Assembly: GCA_907163375.1 (NCBI GenBank)
Contig: CAJQUW010015625.1
Coordinates: 414,943 to 478,942, forward strand
Reading direction: 5' to 3'
From: Prostheceraeus crozeri
Lineage: Eukaryota > Platyhelminthes > Polycladida > Euryleptidae
DNA length: 64,000 bases
The translations under genes and the position numbers were made by a program. The notes beneath the pieces are model-generated. The model was not told the origin of the DNA, searched no databases, and was given only the letters and a program-made list of their open reading frames with translations. Below, in pieces: positions 51,299 through 64,000 of this stretch (position 1 is its first letter; the number at the start of each line of letters is the position of its first letter).

Positions 51299-51738
51299 TT
51301 ATGGCATGTATTTCAAAAGGTCTTCATCGTCAATATCGTCCCAGAGTCTGGCTTCACATAGATCACAAAAACAGTTGAGCTGCTTTAAATGTTCTTCTGC
51401 AGCGTCCCTCACTTTCTCAATGTACGCCCACTCCGCCACGGTTCGCGGTTGGGAGTTAGGGGTGTACCACTCCCATATTTGATGCAAGTGCGACTTGCTG
51501 GTCATCTCCATCACCCCTTCGGCATCATATTGTAAATATTTCCACCGTATGCCTGTTAGGTCGGGCAAAACTCCTCTTCATCCTCCTCCGATAATGATAA
51601 CTTTCGTATATTGTCCAGTCGGTACACCTTCTCCACCTTCGCCTTTCTTGGTGCATTTGGTGTAACGAGCACCTTTGCTGATGTACATGGAGAGGAGAAC
51701 TCCAATGCGGTATTTGGTGTTGTTGGAGGACTTGTCAT
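51299..51738 (-). pseudogene. Conserved acidic 145-aa protein, noisy copy
   Basis: Two extra A near 51,568 split the frame; otherwise identical to the right-arm gene. Confidence 0.75.
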
Positions 51739-52030
51739 GTTGTCTTTGAAATGCTGACTTTGAATAATGATAACTTTAACATTTTTCTAATTCTTAAGTA
51801 TACACAAGCAGCCAATCAGAATGAACATCCAATGAATGAAGAGAATGAAAGTATATAAGCAAAGTGACATTCGTGTCATTTCACTCTGTCTTTGAACGCA
51901 TAAGTGAACGGTTGTCTAGCGAATTCTGTTATTATTTGAGGCGTACAAGTGAATTCCAAATTTGAGACGTATTATTTGAGTGAAGTCTCTATCTTGTTGA
52001 AGTATCAAGCTTAAACATAATTTCGTTGAA

Positions 52031-55000
52031 ATGTAAGTTGAAAATTTCTTCACTCATCTCCCTCAAACTGTGGCTAATAGCATCTTCCTCAATTTCAGGC
52101 ATCAACTTCATCACCAACACCCTCCCTTCTCGAGAAAGTTTAGAGTTGTTGAGTCAAAGTAGGTTGTAATAATACACTGAGACTTGAACAGAGATGAATA
52201 GAATGATTTCTCTTTCAGGTGATGTGAGTTCCAGCTCAGGACTCTTGCGACAAGGCAACGAGTGGGAATGTGCCGACTGCGGACATATGTTTACAAGGAA
52301 GCACAGTCTCCTTCGACACATCAAACAACGTGTGTGTCAACCCAAAGCGGCGTCAATCTCCGGAGGTGAAGTTGATTCTGACGATGACATCTCCCTTCCT
52401 TGCGATTTGTGCCCTCTTTCTTTTGATAGTCACTTTCAGCGATCTTCGCACAGACTTCAACACACGCATGCAAATGATCACTACACCAACTGTACCTCTA
52501 CCATCTCCCTCATTAATGTTTCCCATAATAATTTAGTACGCGACTACTGCATGGAGTCCAATACTCAAATAGTAGATTTTCCTGAGTGGCTCCTTCAAAA
52601 TTCAAACATTATCGAAGCGCTCTTCAACAATTTAGACAATTTTAGAATGAAGGCGACTAATCTACCTTAAACTAAAATATATTAAAATAGATTTTCAAAC
52701 GGGTCAAGTGACGGAGAGAATACAGTTTCATGTTCCTTCCTCTTCCGCAACCGAAGTTGTAGACTGCGAGGTCTTGGCTAAATTTTCACATTCAATGTTT
52801 AAAATCAAATGTAATAAATTCAATAAACGCGACAGCGCTCTCATTTTTGATGGTGTGGACTCAGCCATATTCAAAATTTCCCTATTAGAAAGTCATGCAG
52901 CTCGAGGCACATTTAAACTACCAAAACGTTGTATAATAAGAAAGCTGTCATCAATGTCGATTGTAAATCACAGTGTTTTAAATATGCAGTCCTATCCATC
53001 CTTCACTATAATGATATCAACGCGCATCGAGATCGCACCTATAGCTATAGACAGTGGGAGGATGAACTAGACTTTGAAGGTTGTGATAGTAACAACATGA
53101 AAATCAAAGATGTAGAAACGTTCGAAAAACATAATAAGATTAAAATTGTCGTTCACCGTGTGGGAGAAGGGGTTGAAGGGTGCCCGCTATAATTCACGTT
53201 CAACTTGTTATCGAACGTGTAGTCAACCTCTTATTAGTAAAACAAGATGATAGCGAGGAATGGCACTACTGTGGTATTCCCAAAATCTCTCGCTTGTACA
53301 CTCACTTGGGGCACTCTAAAAGAGGTGAACATTTTGTATGCGACCGCTGCATCCGCTCCTTTTGGAGTAAAGATAAATTTGAAACTCACTATGAATGGTG
53401 CAAGCGAGGTAAATTACAAATGGAACGCATGCCCAAAGATAAAATGTTTTCACATAGGGATAATGGTGACGAATTAAGTCCCCTGCGTGTCATTTACGCC
53501 AGACATAGAATGCTGACATTGATGATATCATCCACAAGCCAGCAGCCATATCCTGCTATGAAGTATGGCATGACCACTTTAGGAATAGACAAAACAAAAT
53601 GCATACTTGGCAAGGTGAAGATTGCATTTCAAAATTTCTAGAATTTCTCGATAAAGCGCTAAATTTCAACAATCATATGATTCCCAATTGCAGCGTAAGT
53701 CACTACATATGTCAGATGAAGACAAACAAAAATTTGAAAGTTGCACATCCTGTCCTAAATGTCATAAAACGTTTGATGACGATAAAATTAAGAAAGTGCG
53801 TGATCATGATCACATCACTGGTAAATTTAGAAACGCACTCTGCTCCAAATGTAACTTTTCACTTAGGTTGAGACGTCGTGTACTACCCGTCATTTTTCAT
53901 AACTTTAAGGGCTATGACAGTCATATGCTCATAAAAGGAGGGTTGAGCCAGATGAAATCAATCGTGGCAGTTTAATGTAATAGCACAAACGAGAGAAAAA
54001 TTCATGGCAATGACAGCAAAAGTACCAGTAGATAAAACTAAAGAAAATAAGACAGTCTTCTTCGAAATAAAATTTTTAGATTCATTTCAATTCATGTCAG
54101 CGTCACTAGCTTCTCTCGTTCGTAATCTCAAGTTTCTTCCCCATAGTCAAACTTTGAAGAAACAACATACTATCCAAACTTAACGGATGAAATATTCACA
54201 TCATGAGTTTCGCAAAGGAGTCTTCCTTATGCGTATTTTAGCTCAATGTCTAAACTAAATGAAACAACCCTTCCTTCCATTGACAAATTCAAACACGCTT
54301 TGACGGGTGAAGATTGTCCAGTAGAGACTAACTATGAACATGCTCAAGAGGCATGTTAAAATTTGGATTGTAAAAACGTATGCGATTAATATGGATTCGC
54401 TTAACTTAGAATTAGATGTCATTTTGCTGGCTGAATGTCTTATCAGGAGTTTTCGGACGAGTGGCATTAAGAAGAAGACAAATTAGATCCTGTCCAAGCT
54501 TTAGTCAGTCTACCAGCCATGTCCCTTTCAAATCAGCCTTTTAAAAATAGAACTGGTGAGGACCATTCATCTCTTACAAGACCCGAGATGTATAATATAT
54601 TTGAGTGCGCGCGGAATACGCGGTGGTCTCACAATTTGTAAATAAACATCATATAAAATCTGAAACAGTAGGTGATGATCATATCCACCTAAAGTACTAA
54701 TGACCAAAATAATTTATAGGTAGTTCACTGTCTAAAACACTACCTCATTCCGAGTTTAGTTGGTTAAATCAAGATAGAGCTTGAGTATTACTCCAACCCT
54801 TCAAACATACTGAAGATTTCCAGATGAAGGTGATTTGGGGAATATTAATTTTGATGTGGATTTGATTTATTCCAAATAGTATTAAAAATAAAACTGCTGA
54901 TTTCCCACTTGCACCTGAATCTGGCGAAGTGACTGAAGATATGTTTTTTCCACCCATTCATGTCACAATTTCATAATAACTTAAGACAGAGTGTGGAACA

Positions 55001-56445
55001 GCCAAAGGTACAAACCATGGCCGCTAACTTTTACGTCACACCAATATGATAAGAAAAATTATCTCGTACACTTCTGCATATTAAAATTCTATTTAGAAAT
55101 GGCATGCTTTCTTAAAGTCAGTTCACCGCATTATCAAATTTAGACAGAGAAAAAGAAAAACAAAAAAAGACAAAAGAAAAAAAAAAAAATAGAAAAAAAA
55201 AAAACAAAAAAAAAAAAAAAAACCAAAAAAACAAAGAAAAAAAAAAAAAAAAGAGAAAAAAAAAAAAAGAAAAAAACAAACAAAGAAAAAAAAAAAAACA
55301 AAAAAAGAAAAAGAAAAAAACAAAAAAAAAAAACAGAAAATAAAAAATAAAAAAAAAATAACAAAAACAATAAAAAAAAAAAAACAAAAAAAAAAAAACG
55401 AGAAAAAAGAAAGAAAAAAAAAAAAAAGGATAAAAAAAAAAACAAAAAACAAAAAAACCAGAAAAAGCCTTCCTCAAACCCTACATAGATAGTAACAGTC
55501 AAAAACGTGCACTCGCCCAAAATAATTTTTGAAAAGGATTTGTTATAAATATAAAAATAACAGCTCTATTCGGAAAGACCATCGGAGGATGTTAGAAAAC
55601 GTAATGAATGTACAAACTAGTCGTTGATGAACAAAAAATATCACAAATTGACCTCATCCACCTCTTTTCAATTTGATAGAGACATCATCGATGAGGATCT
55701 TTGTTTAGGTGTTTAAAATGATTAAATCAGAAGTTGAAGGTTGTGCGAAACCCATCTATATTGGGCAAGCCGTATTTTAGGATTATTCCAAGCTTGAAAT
55801 GTATCAACTCTTCTACAAAATATTTAAAACCATGCCCTCCAATCAGTAAAAGAGGTTCGCTTGCTGGTGGTGATACAGATAGTTTCTTTTTTAGGAATTA
55901 CCACTCAAAAAGATTATAAATTTTTAATGAAGTAGGCAAGTCATTAGAAAAATATCTTCGACACCATCAAACTACAATCCCACATGCATCCACTCTATTC
56001 CATACAGAATAAAGCCAAACTTGGTTGTTTTAAGGATGAAACAGCAGGAAAGGAAATAGATGAAATGATTCTCCTCCGTCCTAAAATGTATTCCATGAAA
56101 TTAAAAGAATGTGCAGATAGTAATTAAGCGTGCTAAAGGTATACTCCAAAATCCATTGTCATAAAATTGAAGAACATCGGACCCTATAAGAAGGTGCCTA
56201 TAAAAATAAAACTATAACGTTTGTCAATATGAACAATTCTTAAAATCTCAAGTTCATAACTGTAGAAAACGTACACGTTTCAAGAAACGAGCACTTTCAG
56301 CATGGGAGGATAAGAGGTGATTGGATTTTTTAAAAGGAACCAATAACACATCTCTTCCACATGGACCATTCCTGACACAAACATACCTCCACCCAAAAGA
56401 ATAAAAACATCACGCTACCACATTTCAGGAGATGTAATTGACATA
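52031..56445 (+). pseudogene. polB: DNA polymerase, noisy copy
   Basis: Homologous along its length to 38,490-42,464 (reverse complement) but with dozens of indels and a 317-nt A-rich block at 55,149-55,465. Confidence 0.85.
55149..55465. other. A-rich block of about 317 nt inserted in the polymerase copy
   Basis: Runs of A broken by single G, C or T, between GACAGA and GAAAAAGCC, where all other copies read GACAGAAAGCC. It has no target duplication or tail structure of a retroelement. The Phe-rich antisense frames are meaningless. Confidence 0.85.
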
Positions 56446-56599
56446 AAAATCAACTTTTAACCTCGTATTTTGATGTTGCTTTTTTGTAGATATCACATGG
56501 TTGTTTTAATGTAATCGCAATGAGATCGTTTCCTCCTTGTGAAATATATGCCTACAGTCAGCCCATTCCCCTATATCTGTGAAAAGACTTTTTACATAT

Positions 56600-57545
56600 A
56601 CATATTTTTATTTCAATAAACATATTATCACAATGACTTCCTTTGTATTTTCGTTTCCCGAAACACTAAAGTTAACGAGGGATTTAGTATCTTATCACGT
56701 GGATGCACATCTTGTAAACCCATTGGTTAATTTTGATAGTAAACAACTAGAGGGTATAGTTTGGTTTGATGACGGGATGATAGAAAATAGATTCAAACCA
56801 TCTTCTCCGAACTATTCCATATGAAGCGTCTTTATCATTGAATGAAATCACGTAAAATGGTTATTCTTTTTTTCTCGCCAACAGAAATAGGACAAAATCC
56901 AAATCACTTTGAATGTAAGGTGCTGTTCATGTTTATCAAGTGTCATTGGTGTTTTCTATACCAATTACGTATTGCGCAGTACAGCAAACACTGGGTTTGT
57001 AGCATTGAAAACCAAAGAGTTTTTTTCAAATTTTTTAACTCAATTGAAAATCAACTCGTTGTTCTGAGACTGGGTGATGACATTCAATGTCAATTGAGTA
57101 AAAATTTGAAAAAACTCTTTGTGGCTTTTCAATGCTACAAACAGTGTTTGCTGCTCGCGCATAACATTAGTATAGAAAACACCAATGACACATTGATAAA
57201 CATGAACAACAACTTTACATTCAATGTGATTTGATTTTACCTATTACTGTTGGCGAGAAAAAAGAATACATTTTACGTGATTTCATTCATGATAAAGACG
57301 CTTCATATGGATTAGTCGAGAAGATGTTTGAATCTATTTTCTATCATCCCGTCATCAAAACAAACTATACCCTCTATTGCTATCAAAAATTACCATGGTT
57401 TACAAGGAGTGCATCCCACGTGAAAGATACTAAATCCCCTCGTAACTTTAGTGTTTTACGGAAAACCAAAGTGAAGTCCATATGTGATATGTTTATTGAA
57501 ATAAAATATAAGTATAATGAAAAAAAGTCTTTTCACAGATACTAG
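56600..57545. pseudogene. Capsid-accessory gene fragments around fold-back centre 1, noisy copy
   Basis: Repeats the inverted arrangement of 37,524-38,311 with its centre near 57,065 (CAATTGAAAATCAACTCG). Confidence 0.8.
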
Positions 57546-57663
57546 GGGAATGGGCTGACTGTAGGCATATATTCACAAGGAGGAAACGATCCTCATGCGA
57601 TAACATAAAACAACCATGTATTATCGTACAAAAAGCAACATCAAAATACTGAGTTAAAGTTGA

Positions 57664-60600
57664 TTATGTCAATACATCTCCTGAAATGTGGTAGCGTGAG
57701 TTTTTATTCTTTTGGGTGGAGGTATGTTTGAGTGTCAGGATGTCCATGTGTGAAGAAGATTTGTGTTATGTCCTATCCAACACCATCATTATCCTCCCAT
57801 GCTGAAAGTGCTCCGTTTCTTGAACGTGTACGTTTTCACAGTATGAACTTGAGATTTTAAGATTGTCATAATTGACCAAACGTTATAGTTTTATTTTTAG
57901 AGGCCTTCTTATAGGACCGATGTTTCATTTTATGAACAATGGATTTTGATATACCTTTAGCACGCTTAATACTATCTGCACATTCTTTTAGTTTCATGGA
58001 ATACATTTTTGGACGGAGGAGAATCATTTCATCTATTTCCTTTCCTGCTGTTTCATCCTTAAAACAACCAAGTATTGGCCTTTATTCTGTATGGGAATAG
58101 AGTGGATGAGTGGATTGTAGTTAGATGTGTCGAAATATTTTTTCTAATGACTTGCCTACTCATTAGAAATATTAAATCTTTTTGAGTGTAATTCCTAAAA
58201 AGAAACTATCTGTATCACCACCCAGCAAGCGAACCTCTTTACGAGAGGGCATGGTTTTTTAATAATTTTGTAAAAGAGTTGATACATTTCAAGCTTGGAA
58301 TAATCTAAAACGGCTTGCCCAATATAGATGGGTTTGCACAACTCAACTTCTGATTTAATCATTTTAACACCTACAAGATCCTCATCGATGATGTCTCTAT
58401 CAATGAAAAGAGGTGATGAGGTCAATTTGTGATATTTTTGTTCATCCACAAACGACTTAGTTTTGTAATTCCATACGTTTTCTATGCGCACATCCTACCA
58501 TGGTCTTTCCGAATAGACTGTTATTCTTATATTTATAAAAAATCCTTTTCAAAATTATTTTGGGCGAGTGTGCACGTTTTTTGACTGTTACTGACGATCC
58601 TATGTAGGGTTTGAGAAGGCTTTCTGTCTAAATTTGATAATGCGGTGAACTGACTTTAGAAGCATGCCCATTTTCTAATAGAGATTTTACATATGCAGAA
58701 GTGTACGAGATAATTTTTTTCTTATCATATGGGTGAGTTAAAAAGTTTAGCGGCATGGTTTGTACCTTGGCTGTCCACACTCTGTTAAGTTATTATGAAA
58801 TTTGTGACATGAATGGTGAAAACATATCTTCAGTCACTTCGTCCCCCCCATGGGGACCCCCACCCCCCCCCCCCCACCCCACACACAAACCCCCCCCCCC
58901 CCAGATTCAGTGCAAGTGGAAATCAGGCAGTTTTATTTTTGAATACTATTTGGATAAATCAAATCCACTTCAAAATAATATCCCTAGGATAAAATCACCT
59001 TCATCTGGAATCTTCAGTATGTTTGAAGGGTTGGAGTAATACTCAAGCTCATCTTGATTTAACCAACTAAACTCGGAATGAGGTAGTGGTTTAGAAAGTG
59101 AACTACCATATAAATTATTTTGGTCATAGTACTTTAGGTGGATATGATCATCACATACTGTTTCAGATTTTATATGATGTTTATTTACAAATGTGAGACC
59201 ACCGCGTATTCCGCGCTCAAATATATTATACATCTCCGGGTCTTGTAAGAGATGAATGGTCTCACAGTCATTTTAAAGGCTGATTTAAAGGACATGGCTG
59301 GTAGACTGACAAAGTGGACAGGATCTAATTTGTCTTCTTCTAATGCCACTCGTCGAAACACCCTGAAAGACATCAGCCAGCAAAATGACATCTAATTCTA
59401 AGTAAGCGATCATATAATCGCCAAAACGTTTTACAATCAAATTTTAACCATGCCTCTTGAGCATGTTTCATAGTCCTCTACTGGACAATCTTCACCAACT
59501 AAGACAAAGAAAATGGCGCGTCAAATCGTTTTTGAATTTGTCAATGAAGTAAATAACAAGAGAAGGGTTGTTTCATTTAGTATTAGACATATGAGCTAAA
59601 ATACGCATAAGGAAAGACTCCTTTGCGAGTGAATATTTCATCCGTTAAGTTGGATAGTGGTTTTCTTCAAAGTTTGACTATGGGGAAGAAAACTTGAGAT
59701 TTACGAACGAGAGAAGCTAGTGACGCTTGACATGAATTGAAATGAATCTAAAAATTTTATTTCGAAGAAGACTGTCATTATTTTCTTTTAGTTTTATCTA
59801 CTGGTACTTTTTGCTGTCATTGCCATGAATTTTTCTCTCGTTTGTGCTATTACATTAAACTGCCACGATTTCATCTGGCTCAACCCTCCTTTTATGAGCA
59901 TATGACTGTCATAGCCCTTAAAGTTATGAAAAATGACGGGTAGTACACGACGTCTCAACCTAAGTGAAAAGTTACATTTGGAGCAGAGTGCTTTTCTAAA
60001 TTTACCATGATGTGATCATGATCACGCACTTTCTTAATTTTAATCGTCATCAAACGTTTTATGACATTTAGGTAGACAGGATGTGCAACTTTCAAATTTT
60101 TGTTTGTCTTCATCTGACATATGTAGGTGACTTAACGCTGCAATTGGGAATCATATGATTGTTGAAAATTTAGCAGCTTTATCGAGAAATTCTAGAAATT
60201 TTGAAATGCAATCTTCACCTTGCCAAGTATGCATTTTGTTTTTGTCCTTATTCCTAAAGTGGTCATGAGAGCCATACTTCATAGCAGGATATGGCTGCTG
60301 GCTTGTGGATGATATCATCAATGTAGCATTCTATGTCTGCGTAAATGACACGCAGGGACTTAATATCCGTCAATCCATTATCCCTATGTGAAAATATTTT
60401 ATCTTTGGCATGCGTTCCGATTTGTAATTTTACCTCGCTTGCACCATTCATAGTGAGTTTCAAATTTATCTTATACTCCAAAAGGAGCGGATGCAGCGGT
60501 CGCATACAAAATGTTCACCTCTTTTAGAGTGCCCCAAGTGAGTGTACAAGCGAGAGATTTTGGAATACCACAGTAGTGCCATTCCTCGCTATCATCTTGT

Positions 60601-61861
60601 TTTACTAATAAGAGGTTGACTACACGTTCATAACAAGTTGAACGTGAATTATAGCGGGCACCCTTCAACCCCTTCCCTCACACGTGAACGACAATTTTAA
60701 TCTTATTATGTTTTTCGAACGTTTCTACATCTTTGATTTTCATGTTGTTACATATCATACACAACCGTTCAAATTCTAGTTCATCCTCCCAACTGTCCTA
60801 TAGCTATAGGTGCGATCTCGAGTGCGCGTTGATATCATTATAAGTGAAGGATGGATAGGACTGCAATATTTGGAAAAAAACAAACTGGGGGGTTGATTTA
60901 CAATCAACATTGATGACAGCTTCTTATTATACAACGTTTTTTTGTAGTTTAAATTGCCTCGAGCTGCAAATGACCTTTCTAATAGGGAAATTTTGAATAT
61001 GGCTTGAGTCCACACCATCAAAAATAGAGTGCTGTCGCGTTGATTGAATTATCTACATTTGATTTTAAACATTGAATGTGAAAATTTAGCCAAGACTCGC
61101 AGTCTACAACTCGGTTTCGGATAGAGTGAAGGAACATGAAACTGTATTCTCTCCGTCACTTGACCCGTTTGAAAATCTATTTTAATATACTTTTAGGTTT
61201 AAGTAGATGAGCGCCTTCATTCTAAAATTGTCCTAAATTTGTTGAAGAGACGCTTCGATAATGTTTGAATTCTTGAAGAGCCACTCAGGAAAATTCTACT
61301 AATTGAGTATTGGACTCCATGCAGTAGTCGCGTACTAAATTATTATGGAAACATTAATGAGGGAGATGGTAAGAAGGTTACCGATTGGTGTAGTGATCAT
61401 TTGCATGCGTGTGTTGAAGTCTGTGCGAAGAGTCGCTGAAAGTACGACTATCGAAAAAGAAAGAGGGCACAAATCGCAAGAGAAAGGAATGTGTCATCGT
61501 CAGAATCAACTTCACCTCCGGAGATTGACGCCTGCAATTGCGTTCCTGACACACACGTTGTTTGAATGTTGTCGAAGGAGACTGTGCTTCCTTTAAACAA
61601 ATGGTCCGCAGTCGCACATTCCCACTCGTGCCTTGTCCGCGATAGTCCTGAGCAGGAAACTCACATCATCTGAAAGAGAAATCATTCTACATCTCTGAGT
61701 TCAAGTCTTCAGTGTATTATATACAACCAACTTGACTCAACAACTCTAAACTTTCCTACGAGTATGGGAGGATGTTTGGTGATGAGTTTGATCCTGAAAT
61801 TGGAGGAAGATGCTATTAGCCACACGTTGAGGAGATGAGTGAAGAAATTTCAACTTACCAT
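57664..61861 (-). pseudogene. polB: DNA polymerase, second noisy copy
   Basis: Reverse complement of the left-arm polymerase (33,371-37,345), with left-arm variants and many indels. Confidence 0.85.
58842..58902. other. C-rich block inserted in the noisy polymerase copy
   Basis: C-runs with ATGGGG and ACACACAAA interruptions, placed where other copies have only CACTTCGCCAGATTC. Confidence 0.85.
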
Positions 61862-62102
61862 TATCAACGAAATTCTATGTTTAAGCTTGATACTTCAACA
61901 AGATAATGAGACTCACTCAAATAAGACGTCTCAAATTTGAATTACACTTGTACGCCTCAAAAATAACAGAATTCGCTAGAACAACCGTTCTCACTTATGC
62001 TCTCAAGACAGAGTGAAATGACACGATGTCACTTGCTTATATACTTTCATTCTCTTCATTCATTGGATGTTCATTTCTGAATGGCTGCTAGTGTATACTT
62101 AA

Positions 62103-62147
62103 TGTCTTTCCTTAATTGGGGGGGGGGGGGTGGGGGGGGGGGTGGGT

Positions 62148-62192
<45 letters not shown>

Positions 62193-62231
62193 ACTATTCA
62201 CTGTTCATTTTAAAATTCGTCAAATAGTTTA
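62103..62231. other. G-rich block inserted in the divergent promoter region
   Basis: About 75 G with two T interruptions, plus about 50 nt of flank absent from other copies, between GTATACTTAA and AAGAATTAG. A second G14 run is inside the next gene (62,386-62,400). Confidence 0.85.
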
Positions 62232-62287
62232 AGAATTAGAAAAATGTTTAAAGTTATCATATTCAAAGTCAGCATTGCAAAGACAAC

Positions 62288-62736
62288 ATGACAATCCTCC
62301 AACCGCACCAAATACCGCATTGGGAAGGTTCTCCTCTCCCATGTACATCAGCATAGTTAGCTCGTTACACCAAATGCACCAAGAAAGGGGGGGGGGGGGG
62401 AAGGTGGAGAAGTGTACCGACTGACAATATACGAAAGTTATCATTATCGGAGGAGGATGAAGAGGAGTTGCCCGACCTAACAGGCATACGGTGGAAATAT
62501 TTACAATATGATGCCGAAGGGGTGATGGAGATGACCAGCAAGTCGCACTTGCATCAAATATGGGAGTGGTACACCCCTAACTCCCAACCGCGAACCGTGG
62601 CGGAGTGGTCGTACATTGAGAAAGTGAGGGACGCTGCAGAAGAACGTTTATAGCAGCTCAACTGTTTTTGTGATCTATGTGAAGCCAGACTCTGGGACGA
62701 TATTGACGATGAAGACCTTTGGAAATACATGCCATA
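62288..62736 (+). pseudogene. Conserved acidic 145-aa protein, second noisy copy
   Basis: Starts ATGACAATCC, frame broken by several indels and by the G14 run; AGGCATACGG onwards is clean except a TAG at about 62,651. Confidence 0.75.
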
Positions 62737-62799
62737 ATAAATGTTTATTTCGTATTATCTTTGCTTTCATACTGACTTACTTGAATGGGGTTTTAGTGA

Positions 62800-63405
62800 A
62801 TAATTTAACCATGTATACTTTTTCATTTGGAAATAGTAGCACGCTTAGTCTAACTTGTAAATCTTATAACATTTCATATGGTTGATAATGGTAGAATGAA
62901 ATTGTGTCAAATAAATTTATGATAGCTTACACTTCTGATACAGGGATAGCAATCGACTGCGATCCATGTGTAAAGAGACTTGTAAGACTACGATGGCCTT
63001 AAAGTGGATGAATTAACCATGTCTACTTTTCTTCATTTGAAATAGTAGCACGCTTAGTCTAACTTGTAAATCTAAAAACAGTTCATATGGACGATGATGG
63101 TAGATAAAATAGTGTCAAATAAATTAAGATAGCTTACACTTCTGATACAGGGATAGCAATCGACTGCGATCCATGTGTAAAGAGCTTGTTAGACTACGGA
63201 TGGGCTTAAGTGGATGATTTAACCATGTATACTTTTTCATTTGGAAATAGTAGCACGCTTAGTCTAACTTGTAAATCTAAAAACATTTCATATGGACGAT
63301 GATGGTAGATAAAATAGTGTCAAATAAATTAAGATAGCTTACACTTCTGATACAGGTATAGCAATCGACTGCGATCCATGTGTAAAGAGCTTGTTAGACT
63401 ACGGA
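62800..63405. repeat. Tandem repeat of about 204 bp, three units (noisy)
   Basis: Units end near 62,995, 63,199 and 63,403; three units as in the left arm. Confidence 0.85.
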
Positions 63406-63516
63406 AGAGAGAAGTGTGTTATGTTGCGTGTGGCGCGTGAGTGTCCTCCCATTTCATTCCATTCATCAATTCGTCTCATTGATAGAGACAGGTAGAACTC
63501 ATGGTTCTCATAACGT

Positions 63517-63900
63517 ATGCAATGGAAAGTTTTAGGCAACCTTCGACAGTTGGCTAAATGTCGCCCTGGCGCGAATGCATACTACGTTGAGACAGAGGCA
63601 ATCACTTGCAAACATGACGCAGAGAGGTTTAACAAGATTGACCATTGCCGAATGTCCCTTGCGGTATACATAGCTACGGGTTTCACCGCCGCCCTTTACA
63701 GGAACGCCCGTCGAAAGGAAGTATTACACCGAACTTCATTTGCAACGATCAAGTTGACTGATAGCAGATTCAACTTAATGATAGTATTCGCCAGTCCGAA
63801 GACTGCCCAGGGCAAACCGCGAGGAGGTTCTATCATGTCTTGCCCCATGGTGGCCCTTAAGAGAGCCGATGGTTCGTTTCTCGGGGAAAGTACAAGATGA
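63517..63900 (+). CDS. Conserved 124-aa protein, fourth copy
   Basis: Frame is open but the last residues are altered by an extra T in GTTCGTTTCTCGG. CR143 covers 63,744-63,886. Confidence 0.6.
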   Translation: MQWKVLGNLRQLAKCRPGANAYYVETEAITCKHDAERFNKIDHCRMSLAVYIATGFTAALYRNARRKEVLHRTSFATIKLTDSRFNLMIVFASPKTAQGKPRGGSIMSCPMVALKRADGSFLGESTR

Positions 63901-63902
63901 CT

Positions 63903-64000
63903 ATTGGCTAGAATAGTCAATAGGTATGACGGTTAGGTTCTCGTATACCCTATACCGCCTAAGCCGTGGTGGTGCATTGGCACCTTTCGGATGCGGTGGT
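63903..64000 (-). pseudogene. 3' end of the small acidic gene, cut by the window edge
   Basis: Reverse complement of the 84-aa gene's end (RYRVY; VIPIDY), with missing bases (GTGCATTGGC for GTGCATCTGGC). It reads GAATAGTCAATAGGTATGACGGTTAGGTTCTCG, with a few bases closer to element 1 than to element 2. Confidence 0.6.

Larger units (their letters stand above)
47311..64000. other. Noisy reverse complement of 30.1-47.2 kb (probable unpolished fold-back read)
   Basis: Gene order and variants mirror the preceding 17 kb, but with frequent 1-3 nt indels that grow worse from about 54 kb. The part to about 57,050 has right-arm variants (TTG codon, four tandem units); the part after has left-arm variants (TCG codon, three tandem units). 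Confidence 0.85.

Noticed and set aside
55118..55520. Phe-rich minus-strand ORFs of 109-126 aa
   Set aside because: They are the complement of the A-rich artefact block.
58755..59039. 94-aa Pro-rich ORF
   Set aside because: Its Pro/His run is encoded by the C-rich artefact block.
1..64000. Bacterial-type features (operon ribosome sites, CRISPR, phage)
   Set aside because: Introns, TATA boxes, AATAAA signals and a chromodomain integrase show a eukaryotic element; the tandem repeats lack CRISPR spacer structure. No tRNA or rRNA was recognised.

Overview
The window comes from a eukaryotic, probably invertebrate, genome carrying Polinton/Maverick DNA transposons (the adintovirus-like lineage of virus-transposons). 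The evidence is a protein-primed family B DNA polymerase, a chromodomain retroviral-type integrase, an FtsK/HerA-type packaging ATPase, an adenain-like cysteine protease and a hexon-like major capsid protein. Short GT-AG introns, TATA boxes and AATAAA signals rule out a bacterial window. The exact host cannot be named from the sequence.

Element 1 (1 to about 20,982) lacks only its left end. Left to right it holds: the end of a coiled-coil gene; small genes next to 143-bp repeats; a 204-bp tandem repeat; an acidic 149-aa gene; the polymerase; two capsid-accessory (penton/fibre-like) genes; a rightward block of two small paralogues plus a TBP-like protein split over two overlapping ORFs; then a long leftward block: protease, major capsid, basic core protein, integrase, Cys-rich protein, a 230-aa conserved protein, packaging ATPase, a core/membrane-active protein, a membrane RING protein, a polymerase-N-domain-like protein, a broken DEDD exonuclease and a spliced nuclear-type protein. 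It ends in a long terminal inverted repeat (TIR) built of about 291-bp satellite units. The polymerase, integrase, exonuclease and one capsid-accessory gene are broken, so this is a decaying copy.

Between 20,983 and 25,936 lies about 5 kb of AT-rich, gene-poor DNA with diverged repeats, probably host sequence. Element 2 starts with its left TIR (25,937 to about 28,400) and runs through the same left-end genes to 37,896, where it folds back on itself. From 37,939 to about 47,200 is its near-identical inverted copy (position i pairs with 75,835-i near the centre). A second fold-back at about 47,240 is followed by indel-ridden sequence to 64,000. This noisy part is the reverse complement of 30.1-47.2 kb and carries the matching arm-specific variants, plus poly-A, poly-C and poly-G blocks. 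It looks like an unpolished fold-back read rather than new genome content.

The most interesting biology is in element 1. A TBP-like protein (two halves joined by a UGAUG stop/start overlap) sits behind two tandem paralogues with faint PC4-like features, in an element whose genes carry good TATA boxes. Two genes at opposite ends of the element share an unusual start: an exon holding only ATG, followed by a 67-nt intron. Small genes are carried as cassettes between 143-bp direct repeats, and one 476-bp cassette is present in one arm of the palindrome and absent from the other.
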